Part shown: piece after piece, positions 1-13,400 of the stretch
Numbering within the stretch: the stretch's first letter is position 1
How the letters are laid out: each line of letters begins with the position of its first letter
DNA from: Carposina sasakii
Taxonomy: Eukaryota; Arthropoda; Insecta; Lepidoptera; Carposinidae
Direction of reading: 5' to 3'
Assembly (NCBI GenBank): GCA_014607495.2
Contig: CP053170.1
Span: forward strand, 7,440,001 to 7,504,000
DNA length: 64,000 nucleotides
Translations under genes and position numbers: made by a program
Notes under the pieces: generated by a model
What the model was told of the DNA's origin: nothing
What the model saw: the letters and a program-made list of their open reading frames with translations, nothing else
Database searches by the model: none

Positions 1-1234
1 TGTCGTTATTTTAAACGTTTTTTGAGCTGTATGTTTTTATTCTTTGGAAATAACCCACTATAGAGAACGAAATAGACTGCTGTTTGTTGACCAATGCGTG
101 GTCACGTGGTCGTTGTTGACACTCTTTATCTGAATGACGTAGGTACCTAGTTTTGTTTATCACAATCTATTTATTTGCGAACTCTAAAAATACAGTTGAG
201 TTGGTATTGGAAACACTCCTCAGGACCGCTGGACTAAGCTCCATTTGAAACATTGAATACCCGCAATAAGATAGTACTCAATTAGTACTGGTTGGTACCT
301 TTAATTAAAGCTATATAAGCAATTATTAGTATGTACCTACCTCTACGGATAAGAAGATATGGCAATATTAAGGCGAGTGTAGCCCCGTAAATACCAGAAA
401 TTGCATACTTTCTGAAGACGACTCCATTAATGGCTGAACTAAAAAAATGAAATTCACGACTCACACAAGTAGTCCATCCATTCGGCCATGACTACTCACC
501 TAATATAACTTTATGCGTAGTAGAGTAGTCCATAATCTTTGCTTGGGAGGAATATCTTATTTTTAGTGCGCAAACTCTTTACTAAAATCACCTGCATCTG
601 CTTCCCTGCATGCCGTGAGGGTCGACTAAGGAATTTAATGGCGTTCTCTCAGGCGATGACTTAGCAATCTGACCCTTCTATGCTAAACGTGACTATAGGT
701 TCTCATTTGCGAATTCGTGATCCTGTATGTTTCCATAGGATCAGTATTATTTACTTTTCCGTGGAGAAGAAATAAAAGAGAAGTAGCGGCTAAGTATATT
801 TTCATACAGAAATAGTGTGCCGCGGAGCGGGGGTGAAGTATGGGACGAGGGGAGCATTGAACACTGTAGCCCTGCCCATTTACATAGAAACCACCTTGTA
901 GTGACTAGTCAAACTACTTGCTCATTATCAATATGGTTCAAGATTGTTTTACTAGTGCAATTACTCATCACTAGATGGCAATATTATAGGTACTACGATT
1001 TAATAAAAAAAAATACCTTGATAAAAGCGCTAGTGTCTTTGTAATTTTAATATGGTTACATTTCGGAGCACAAGCTTGTGGTTACAGCTACTACGTTACA
1101 CTGGCGCTGAAGCTCCGCCCCTATCATGACGTCATGGCCTTACAATTGCCACACGACTCAGTACATAGTCCCACCTCCTCTTTTATACCTTCTTCATGGT
1201 TATCGCGTATTTTTAATTACCCGTTACCTTCTAG
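1..1234. other. Presumed intron/upstream DNA with one dispersed repeat copy
   Basis: No exon could be recognised, including the missing first half of the somatomedin-B domain. A diverged copy of a common dispersed repeat (core 'gtcgactaagga') lies at about 565-760. The rest is AT-rich unique-looking DNA. Confidence 0.5.
565..760 (+). repeat. Dispersed repeat family 1 (core ctccttccgtgcatgtcg), diverged
   Basis: It shares the order 'ctgcatctgcttccctgcatg', 'gtcgactaagga', 'ctcaggcgat', 'gatcctg' with more than ten other copies in the window, in both orientations. No ORF. Probably a non-autonomous element; its class is not clear from the sequence. Confidence 0.6.
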
Positions 1235-1415
1235 ATTCCCTATGCTACTGCGACGATTTCTGCAAACGTGACGGCATCAAGCACGACGACTGCTGTCCCG
1301 ACTACGAGCAAGTATGCGAGGGGGCACCAGCGGAGAATACGCGAAAACCAACCTGTACTTACGCGGGGAAGACATACTTTGAGAACGAGTATGTCACGCA
1401 GGACTGTAATAAGTG
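1235..1415 (+). CDS. Swim: Swim-like exon: somatomedin-B-like Cys-rich segment
   Basis: Acceptor 'ttctag' ends at 1234 and donor GTGAG starts at 1416. The reading frame enters in phase 1 (two bases complete a split codon) and leaves in phase 2. It encodes a dense Cys cluster, CYCDDFC...[11 protein letters not shown], typical of somatomedin-B domains in TINAG-like proteins. The upstream half of that domain was not found at 1-1234, so it is presumably further left. Confidence 0.8.
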
Positions 1416-4400
1416 GTGAGTTTTATTGTTTATTGTTATAAATAAGAAAGAATCTTGTGTTGCGGGTTCTCTAGAATACATCAGCTGCATCTCCTTCCGT
1501 ACACGTCGTAAGAGTCGAGTAAGGAACTCGGGCATTTTCTTAGGCGATTAGCTAGCTTTGTTAGTGATCTTCTATCCTTCTATGCTTCTTCTATGCTGCT
1601 CTGGGAGTGAAAAAATAACGTGTAATACTACAGCTGCTTCTCTTCCCGTGCATACTGTACAAGCCAGTAGAGGGACAAGAGGGTCTTGGTGTTTTGTAGG
1701 CGATGGGCTGACCACCTGTCACTACTAACCGAACTTGTATATCTCAACTATACCCTAAAAATTGGTCAGAAGTGGCACCATGTGGTTCTATCGGCCCTAA
1801 GTGCTCTACCTACCCCGTAAGGGATAAAGGCGTGATTATATGTATGTATGTATGTTACTGATCTCTTACATCTCCTCCAGGGCACGCCATAAGGCTAATG
1901 CGCGGGTTAGGTACTATCCGCAGTATGATTTTTGGACTACTCATGTTGTTAGCATGGGAGGTTCTGCTGCCCACCTTCCGGAAAACCTTAATCGCCTCTT
2001 ACGATACCCACGGACAGACATAAGGTGGTAGTACTATTCTGCCGTCATACGGAAAAAGGGCGCATCTAACATTTTTTTCAAAATTGAGTTATATAGTGAT
2101 TCGGAATCAGCAGAAAATGCTGATTCCGAATCACTATATAACTCAATTTTGAAAAAAAAATGTTAGATGCGCCCTTTTTCCGTATGACGGCAGTATTCTA
2201 CTCTCTCGGAATCACACTCTAAACTAATAATTATAAAAATAATTACCTAACATGAAATGTTACCACGTACCTATAAAGAGCTGAAACGTGTGCAGATTTA
2301 AAAAAAAAACAGAAGGCAACGAACCTATTAAGACATTTTATATTACCTACAGACTCAAAAAACCCGTTACTGCTTAGCGTTTTTCTTTGCTTTGATTTTA
2401 ATTTTACATTTAGACCTTTCGCACACGGACCGGTGAGATTTACCTTAATACCGAATATACTCGTATTAGCTAATATCCTACAAAAAACATTTCTAAGTAC
2501 AATTCTGCCTAGCCACGTACTGTCAAAAAGTTATTATTTTTTATAGTGGACGATTTCATAGCATTTCGCCTTAGATGAATCATTTCGCTTAGCATACTCC
2601 TTTGTTACACCCTGTATTCTAGTATAATAAAATATATCTAGATTGAATAGGTATCTAAAGAATTGGGACGTTGCTATTAAGACTTAAATATTATTTATGT
2701 TTTTGGCCTTGTATCTTAATTATTAACGTCAGTATGTTATATTGCTTCCTCGTGTAGCATATTAAAGGACTTTTGGATTAACAAAAACCATTATGTCACT
2801 AAATGTTGGGTAAATAAACAACTGTTATGGCATCATTTTTTTAACTTCCGCATTGTAAAATATTACGCATCTTACATTCCATGGTAGGTTAAGTTACAGA
2901 AGGAAAAGTAATTACTTGAGTAAAAGTAACTGCTAAGAAATACCACGTAATAAGTAGCCGCGTGGTGCCGGCAGAGTAGAGTTTGTACCACCCCTGTCTA
3001 CCTCGTGGGTATCATACGAGGCGATTAAGGGTTTCCGGGGGGTGGGCAGCAGCGCCTCCCGTACTGACAACATAGTCTGAAAATCACACTGCGGTCACCA
3101 ACCCGTCTGCCCAGCGTGGTGACTATGGGCAAAACCCCCCTGTGGTAGTAGCCTTGTGGCGTGCCCTGGGGGAGGCCTACGTCCAGCAATGGACTGCAAT
3201 AGGCTGAAGAAGAAGAAGAAGAACCACGTATTATTAGCATTAGATATTATGGTCGATTCCGGCAGTCACACTTAAACCTAAACGTAAATTTAGTCCTACC
3301 TGTCCTTTTTTCTCTCAGCCATTTATGTTAAGGACGGAGAGAGGGATAGACCTGACTAAGATTAGGTTTAGGTTTAAGTGTGACTGCCGGAATCAACCAT
3401 ATTATATTTATAAACATAGAAGCAGCAAAACCCAAACATTTTGCTACAATAAAATTCCTATGCTAATGCCGGGCTTTACCAAAATACATTAGCTGACACT
3501 GCATCCGTGCATGTCGTAAGTGTCGTCGGATCTCCTTTATGATCGTGCTGTTCTGGCTACCCCATTTTGGAAACACAGCCGTGTATATATGTATGTATGT
3601 AAAAATTACGTGTTCCGAGTTGCCGACCTTCTCAAACACAAGAATTTGCATTCAAATTAAGCCCTGACCATAGAGGAATAAGATGTCATAGAGTGCTAAT
3701 GTCATACTAACTGTTTCGATGCACCATTAGACTTTTTGGTCACAATTCCAGTCCCTGACACTTAGATTCTATTAGTGTAATGTTTAGTAATGTACTACAT
3801 TACTAATGTATTGTAACGTATAGTAATGCAATCTAAGTGTCAAGGACTGGAATTGTGAGGCACCGAAAAGTCTAATGGTGCATCGAAACTGTTAGTATGA
3901 CATTAGCACTCTATGTCTACATCTTATTCATCTATGCCCTGACGAAGGAAACACTGCATATTCTTGCATATTTTGATTACTCACTGCCAGTTGTGTCGTT
4001 AACCGGCTTGTGCTTTTAACCTAGCTAACCTAAGTTTGCATAATATGCCAATAAAATGGAACTTTATTGCCCTGGTAATAGAATGCTACGTCATACGCAA
4101 TTGCGTTTTATAAGGACGTGCGTAATAGCCCGATGGTTAAAGCGAGGTACTAGTGGACAAGCGAAAAACACCTTTCGCTAGAACAAATTGTTTTGGTATT
4201 TACAACTTACTATCGATACTATGAGAATGTAATGTTATGACAATATATCTAATATTTCGCGAAAGAAATATTTTGAGAATATAATATTATAAAATTATCA
4301 TAAAGAAATGGAAAAAATTCCTCACCCGAGTGGGAATCGAATATAATATTATACTCGCTCATAAGCCTATGAAAACAAACTCCCATTCTTTTACTGATAT

Positions 4401-7400
4401 GGTAATGTGGAATTAACTGATTTTTGTATACTGTGGCTTTTGTACTATCCATCAAATTCACGCATGCGCAGTCACTGAATTGCATGCCTTCCAGTCGGAA
4501 GGCGTGGATTCGATTCCAGTAACGGGCCTGTACCACTGAATTTATTCATGTGTGGATTTTCTAAAATTGTCACTTAGCTATACCTACCCAAGGAGGGTTG
4601 GTGTCAGGGAGCAGTGCCGTAAACAGGGCGGTGCCAGCGGTGCCCAGGCACAGGGCGTAGACCAGGGATGGCGAACCTTTAGTGATATACGTGCCATTTT
4701 TCATGAGACAAATAGTTATTATATCTATGACGTGCCATGAAATAATTTTGGCATATTGATATTATTGAACAAAAATAAAACTAGATATTAAGTATACTAT
4801 ACTATTTATTAAAAATTCAAAAGTACAATTATCGGTATGTAATGTTACTATTTTAACATATTAAAAAAATTGTGTAATTTCTGCTGTTTCAAATTAGATG
4901 CGAAGTATTTTATGTCAGGCTCTTACTTTGTTACTTTCAGCAGAATGCAAGCTGCTGAACTAGAGTCATCTGACAAACGGTTTCGATGCAATTTTTTTAT
5001 GTTATTCATTCTCATCTGTATCATTCGGCGTGCCTGAACTATTTTGTTGCGTGCCAGGGGTGGCACGCGTGCCATTGGTTCGCCATCCCTGGCGTAGACT
5101 CTGGGGGGCGCAAGAATGGCCTCTTGACCAGACCAGACAGGACTAAATAGGGCGCAGTTGTAGAAACTCGCACAGGGCGAAGAAAAGGCTATTTACGGCA
5201 CTGTCAGGGAGGCAGCCGGCCGTAAAACAAAACGCCAATATTTTGGCAATATCAGTTTCGAAAGAAACCAAATTGCGCCGACCCCATTAAAAATGGTGTA
5301 TGGGCAGACCCCATGTCTGCCCGTGGGTATCGTACGAGGCGATCAAGGGTTTCCGGGAGGTGGGCAGCAGCGCCTCCCGTGCTGACAACATAGTCCAAAA
5401 TACAAACTGCGGTCACCAACCCGCCTGCCCAGCGTGGTGACTAATGGGCAAATACCCCCCATGGCAGTCTTGTGGCGTGCCCTGGGGGAGGCGTACGTCC
5501 AGCAGTGGACTGCAATAGGCTGATGATGATGATGATGATGGAAGACGTGCGTGAAAATAAACACGTGGTTACGAGTCTCAGTAAAAAAATTTAATAGTGG
5601 GCTATTTTCATAACTTTAACATACCCCTTTTGATACAACCTGTATAGCAGGGTGCAACGTAAGCAGATAAAGTTGACTTTGGGTCCTTAAGGTCGATGCC
5701 AACTACTTACAAGTCCTTACTAATTTATAACTGCGAAAGTAACTCTGTCATCTCGCTTTCACGCCCAAACTACTAAATCGATTTAAATGAAATTTGGTAC
5801 ACAGATAATCTAAAGCCTGAGAATGGACATAGGCTAATTTTTATCTCGGGAAAATGTTTTTATGCCAGATAATTTCAACATTCTACTTTTCCGCAGTCCA
5901 CGCGAATGTAGGCGTCCCCTAATTTGGTGCTGAAAGGAGTATTATTATCAGACATGGTTGCGTGAGCTTCAGTGTGGCTAGAGCGGCGGTAGATCACTTT
6001 ATAAAGAACATGACACTTAATGTGACATCTAGATGACATTACCACAGCAAGAGTCAAGACTACTTATTTGGATGCGTGGGTTTAAGTATCCTACCTACAT
6101 GAGATTATGTTTTTGTATCTGAATCATTATAATGATTAATAATTTTTAACCTTATGTTTGTTTACCAAATCATCGCCATCTTTAGGTTTTTTTTAAAGTA
6201 AAGTTAACGATAAATACAAAAAAATGTTAATATCGTCTATATATAAGTGAACAAACTAATGAAATGAATATCTGTATGTATTATATTAATATAAATATCA
6301 TATTAATAGACAGAGATACATTGTACCTGGGTCACCACCTTTTCTTCCTTTTATGTTATGTCATTATCGTTAAAATAATACATAATTACACCTAAAGTAT
6401 AAATTAAATTATAGTTAATTATAGTATTTGCCTGCTTAGCTACACTTAAATGTTATTTTTTGGCACTATTAGGTCTTTTGTAAGGATATAACACACATTG
6501 TGTACCAATGACATTGTAATGACTGTTTGTTGCCATAATAAAATAAAAATAAAATAAATACGAATTTAGGCAACTCTATCCCACCAATTTGTACTTGGCT
6601 TGCAATATAATGTGTTATTACGTTTAATCCCAAAATAGACAAAAGTAATTGACTTTAATTAACACAAACATACATATACTCACACAAACACACATAATTA
6701 ACAAAAACTTTTGTTTATGTAATTTTTACGCGATGCAATCGTGTTTGGTAAAATATCCAATCTGTTATTAAGAAATAACATATTTTCTTTCTTCCCGTAA
6801 TGCTAGTAAGGAGCAATTTTCTATGAACGAATCTCCTCTATACTTTGACTCCATGACCGTAGCGTCGCATGTGCTACGAGCTACGCACTTACTACGGGGC
6901 GCGGCGCTTAGATAATAATGTAACATGGTCGACAAGTGGACGCTCACGACTCCGTCCGCATGGACTGCGGGATAAAGATATTTTCCCAGTATACATTGTA
7001 GCCTATGTGTTATTCTGATATGTAAGCTATAGGTATTATTGTGAAGTTTGATTAAAATACATTCAGTAGTTTTGGCGTGAAAGAACTACAAAAATCCTTA
7101 CATAGGGGTCGATTCGGATAATCGAACATAGACTAGTAATAAAGAAAAACGAACTGTCACACATAGAATAAACTTTACCAAACACAGTTCTACAATAACG
7201 CTCACTTGAACATCTCGATCAGAGTAAGGTTGCAACTTACCATCTCAAGGTGGGTTCCCACGGTGCGTGATATCGCGGACGCACCGACGGCTACGGACGG
7301 ACGCGCACCACGGACGCGTCTATATTACCACGGACGCTCCGTTTCCCACGATCCGTGGTGCAGGCTGGTGCGCGTCCGTCCGTAATATCACGCACCGTGG

Positions 7401-10400
7401 GAACCCACTGTTACATAGCAGGCCATCAGCAAAAAAATATTAAAATTCACAACAATATTAGAGGTACATTTACGCTTAGGACCGATTCGGATAATCGGCG
7501 TTCTACTGCACATACATCCTCACAAACTTTCGCGTTTATAATATTAGTAGGATTCTTCCACCACTACCGACCATATTGTTTGGTATTGACGACTAATTGT
7601 GGTTAGACTCACGTTGACGAACACGTAAAAATAAACCTTTCCTGCTATAGCAAACATGTTGGTGTCAAACCTCTACCGATTAACAAATAAACGTTATCTA
7701 GTTTGCCTAAGGCCCCGGGATTGTGACTTTCTTTCTATTCGTCTTGCAGCCAATTTCAAATTATAAAGAACCTCGGTTTTTTTTATTCCAACTTTGATTT
7801 TTTAAATGAAAACAATGGAAGATTTTTATGGAAACGACTAGCCTTGTCTAGTTATTACTTAGCTCCGTGGATTTGACGTTTAAAAGTAAGACATCTCGCT
7901 CTCACCAAATTCATCATACGCGTGCAGTTATTGCAATCGGCAGCTAGTCGTAAGAGTGACACTGCGTTTAAATTTTTACGCAGTTTTTTTTCTTTAAATA
8001 AAGTTATTATATCCTACTAATATTTACGCGAAAGTTTGTGAGTATGGATGGATGGATTAATGGATGTTTGTTACTATTTCACGTAAAAACGGCTGGATCG
8101 ATTATAATAAAATTTGGTATGGAGTTAGCTGACACCCTGGATTAACATAAAGGCTACTTTTTATCCCGGGAAAATATTTCGACATTTTGTTTTTTCTGCA
8201 GTCCACGCGGACGAAGTTGCGGGCGTCCACTAGTTATCATATGGTGTACCTACGTAATTAATTATGTTCTAGTACAGTCTCGCATCAGCTCCCCTAGCAT
8301 AACCACGCATCGTGGATATCGTATCGTACGAAATCGTATCGTCTATATTTATCGTATTATGTTTCGCAGGTCATGCTACTTGGTCAGGACAGGGTAAAAT
8401 TTTAAATATATGAAATGTGATATAATCTTAACACTGATGTAAGATCAAACGTGTCATAGCTGCGCGTGGGCACTAAAACAATACACTTGTCATGGTTACA
8501 GACGCTGCTGACAGTGATTAATAGCATTTAATCTAAATAGGTATTATGTATGTTTGTTCGTAAAATCCATGGCAAAATCGCTGAGATAAGGAAATGACAA
8601 TGAAGTATTTAAAACTTATCCGAAATCGACTTGTGGGTGTAATTGTGAACTGTTTCACACTGTAGCGGAGCCATCTACAGGATGCAAACCGAACCTCAGA
8701 AATCCTAGAGCGTGATACTCGTATCGAGGTTTCTCACAACGATTGGAATACAATACAAGGGCCAAGCAACAACTAATGGCCCGATGGGGCCAGAAGCGCT
8801 TCCGTTTTCACCAACTCCCACAATAATTTATTTTATTTTATTTATTTTATTTGGCTAACAAAACAAGTAACAATCTGTAATTAATATAATCCTACAAATT
8901 CCTAAAATTAAACTAGACTGTAACTCTTTACAATGTTGGCACATTAATACACAATATGTTCTAAGCACATTAGAAATGGAAATTAAAAATAAACACAATT
9001 TAAATTTAGAAAAAAATAAAAATAACAACAAAAGAAAATCTTAAACTATTAACAATTATTTTTTTTAGCTATTTAGTGCACATTGTATCAATTACAATTA
9101 TATCAGAATCTTCTGTAAATTTGCAATGTATAGAATATCTGTCAAATCTAGGCAATGTTAACTTAAGCAATGTTTAATTTCTCTTGTAATAACATGGAAT
9201 ATACCTGAAGGTATGTGTATTTAACCATACTTGATATCGGCTTTGCTGACACGGGGCTTCACTAGAATACATCAACTGCATCTCCTTCCGTGCATGTCGT
9301 AAGAGTCGACTAAGGAACTCGGGCATTCTCTCAAGCGACAAGCTAGCAACTTGTTACTGAACATCTGTTGCCCGTAATTTACAAATTGGTTTGAAATAAC
9401 CTACACACCTACTGACTAAAAATATAAATAGATTGTTGGCGATAGGCAGGTATTATGCCATTCTTTGCATCTCGGAGCGAACTAATTGTGTACTAACGAG
9501 ATGCACTATACTGTTAGGAATGTTAAGGCCGACCAATGTCAGGTGCGTGTCATATGTATACTTTAGAACACACCCGTTTTTCTGGTTTGTACGTTTGTAT
9601 CTGGCGTTATAATACCTACTTAGAAAGACGCAGAAAGATTAGTTTATGAATTCGGTACCGGTTGCTAAATTGAGTATTTGTGTCCGAAAACCGGCTGTAG
9701 GCTCTTTCAAGCGCTACTCCGTCAAAGATGATGGATTGTTATTTAACTCTCCTAGAATTGCGTTACCGTCATATGGCACCCGTTGTGTAGCGGTGAAGTG
9801 ACGTCACGAGAACGTGGTGTAGATAAATAAATAAATAGAAAGATCTAATTCGTCATTCATATTCGGTATTATGGTCGTTAAATGGCGGCGCCGCCATCGT
9901 TAAGAACGATAGTTCAAAGGCCGATAAAGTCTCTTAAGCCGTGTTGTTGTAATAAAAACAGGGAGATTCATTCCTATGGCATTGAATCTTGACTTCACTA
10001 ATTATTAGGTTAAATGCCTTTAGTCAGTTTACTGATTAATCGGCATAAAGACGTTAAAAAAAACTCATTTAGTAGATTAAAGGAAGGACGGAAAACGCGG
10101 ACGTGGGAAGTATCAATGAAGTTGTCGGAAAACACACAAGACAAGTTCGAAAGCTTTATATCTCTTGGGCTGATGCGGTACTTCTCTATAAATACATCAG
10201 CCCCCTAGCATGACCACGCATCGTGGATATTACGACGATATCGTATCGTCTCTATACAAAATTCAACATTTTCAAATATAGCCGTATATATCGTAATTTT
10301 TACAGGCTAATTATCGATAAATCTGTTTATCATATCGTGTTTCGCAGGTCATGCTAGGCTAGCAGTGCAGCTTCTTCCATGCATGCGGCATAAAAGCCAA

Positions 10401-13400
10401 CTAAGGTACTCAGGGGAGTAGAAATAATAAAAATTACAATATTATAAGACGCAAAAGATAAAGCAGAGCTCTTATAGCCCGTTGCCACTTGTTAGTTTTG
10501 GGGCCCGAATTACAATCTGACCTTATTGTTTCTTAGCATAGAGGGTGTAACAAATGAAATGAATGGTGAATGAATGAAATTAATGAAAGTTCTAGGTCGC
10601 CTACTATAAAGAACCTATACACAAAATTCTGACTCGAAATCTGTTCTGAGATGTTTAGAAATTCTCCATACTATCTGAAAAAAAAAACAATTATTTCGAT
10701 TTTTGGGTCACAAACTTACGTGGTTAATTTCTTTGTATTCATATCTTATCGCTTAACATACCCCTCTAATTACACCCTGGTCTAAAGGAATTCACCATAA
10801 AACTGATATTAATGTAAAATTACCACTACGGTAATTCGAGAAAAAGAATTAAAGTAGAGATTGCAAACCGGGCCCGGTGCCCTTTTAGACATCCACCGGG
10901 CCCGGCCATTCATACCGGTGACCGGGCCCGGTAGGTACGAAAACTGCGGCACGGAAACCCTAATTTTCTTTTTTGTTTAGTTTATCCCGAAGGAAAGGCA
11001 AGGGGAACTAAGTACAGCCCTTTAGTAAATGATTTATGAATTTATGATGGATGATAATGATGATTATGAATGGAAACGTCATCCTCAAGAACAAGTGTAA
11101 AGTTAGTCAAAATGAAAAATTATTGCAGAAACCTTACATGCGCCCATTCTAAATACCGGCTTACCTGACCATGGGATTCACCCAAGGAAAACATCACTTT
11201 AGGTACGAAAACTGCGGCACGGAAACCCTAACTTATAGAAAATTGCCATGACAAACGCTGCGAACCGCGATGTTCTGATGCGCCAATGGCCGCCCTCCAT
11301 TCCTACTTCTTAAATAATCTGACTACTTTCCAAACTTTTTCTTGAAATCCTCTAAATTCAGGCATTTCATCAGCGCGTGGAAGACATTTCTATCCTAACC
11401 TTAATTACTGAATACTAATGCTTGCTTGAAGTTAATTAGTAACACTAATGTTACTACGTTCATAAGTGAAACGTAACTGATTCTGTATTAAAAACTCGTG
11501 ATTTTAAGTCTGATTAAAGGATGATTCACGCTACACCATGTCGCGACCGGGTCGTGCCCCGGCCGGGGCACGGTCGCACATTATGGTATATGGTATAGCT
11601 TTTTGTATGAAGTAATTCATGCCTGACCGTGGCTCGGCCATGCGCCGCCGGGACTCGGCCGGGGCACGGCGTTGATATGTCGGTAGGTATTGTTTCCCGG
11701 CTCCGGCACGGTCCGCTAACAAAAACCACGTAACACAGATATAGTCGTGCAAATAATACAACCAAACAACCCGGTGTAACATGAATGAGTGGTCCAGCCG
11801 GGCGCACGGCGGACGTGTCCCGGCCGAGGCCCGGACCGGTCGCGACACGGTGTAGCGTGAATTATCCTTAAGACTGTTTTATTGTATTTTTCCTCTGTTT
11901 ACTTAAATTAAAGCAAATTTTCATAAAATACTTTAAAGGTTTCATCCTAGCAAATCAACCCGGCCTGAGCCCGGGGGGCACAACATACCGGAAAAACATA
12001 CCGGGTTCCAATCTCTAGTTCTAAGTGACAACTCCGCAATTACTCCAACCTTCTTGTCACAGCCAAACGGGTGGCGCCTAAACGTTTAGGCATGCTCTGC
12101 GAAATGCTGTCTGTCTGCTTCCGTGTTGGAATATCCTATTAAAAACTAGTGTACGGAATTCCCAGCCGACTGCGTGGAATAAAAAAACAAATCTGAATCT
12201 TTCCAGGAATAAGAAATACTGCTTGGGGTTTAAGTATTCGCATCTCTCGTAAAATTTCATCGAAATCCATTCAGCAAAAAGTGGCTGTGTATTTTGCACA
12301 CTTCTGTCCCACCTTTCTGAGTATAATGGGCAAGACTGCATGTAGTATGTATGAATTGCTCGTTTAAACTAGGTATTGCATTGCACAATGCCAATTCCAT
12401 TATCATACTTGGCTCTGACTGGAATCAATCCCGTATTATGTGGAAATGTGTGGAATGTTTGAATCATGTACATTTACGTTAATATTCTTATGATGTCACC
12501 GACCTAGGCCTAAGTGACATATTGATTGTCAGCACAATGCTAGGAGCGTCTTATAACAAATTATTATGTGTGTGCAAACTGACTATGTGTTAATTGAGTC
12601 TAAGATAGAGCTGAGGATAAAGCCTCTCCATCAGCACATATGCGGATCAAGATTCAGTACTCGCCAACTCCCTTAAAAATTATTTATTTATACATACAGA
12701 TATATAATTCGATGTCTTAGAGTAAAAATCTCGTAGGTAAGTGTAAAAGAAGAAATATTGCAGGAGGAAGAAAAACCTGCGTGCTGTAAAATATTTGCAT
12801 GGCGTATTTTATTTTATTAACATAATGAATTTTTGAGGTTTTCACACTTTGACGAGTGTTCAGACGAACCGAGCTCTCGGCCGAGTTCACTGTCTCGCCC
12901 GTTCACTCGGTACGTGTGATCAAGGCAAGCGTCGCGCGAAAATGAAAGCGTCCTAATTGGAGGTAGCGTATCGGTGACGAACCTCTATCGTTTTGATCGA
13001 TGAATAATGTTACTTTGTCTAAAGCCACAGGGCAAGCCAACAATTTTAGAAGCGCTAATTAGCACAGCCATAGAGGAATAATAATGGCACAGCTAATGCC
13101 TTGATTACACGTACCGAGTGAGCTACTCGCCCACGTCACTGTCTCGGCCGAGAAGTATTTTACTGTCTCGCCCGTTTACTCGGTACGTGTGATGAAGGCA
13201 TAACGAATCATTTCCTCCAATTGGAAGCCTTTATTCCGTTCGTTCTATTACGTGAAGAAGTCTAACTGCTATTGGCGATAAAGTTAAATTGTCTAAGCTC
13301 TCGAGCACCTACCATGCAATAGAATAATAATATAATAATATTTAATACGTAGATATTCATCAATAACATACCGACAGACAGCAGAATATAAAATTTTCCA

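Noticed and set aside
4440..4545. tRNA gene
   Set aside because: Only an anticodon-arm-like stem and a B-box-like sequence are visible; acceptor and D arms do not pair, so I list it only as a possible SINE piece.
10014..10208. 64-codon frame beginning [16 protein letters not shown]
   Set aside because: No domain, no splice context, and it runs into a MITE end; treated as chance.
11526..11848. Overlapping 93- and 105-codon frames on the minus strand, and 43787-44140 on the plus strand
   Set aside because: They lie in the GC-rich core of a non-autonomous element, where few stop codons occur by chance; no transposase or other motif.
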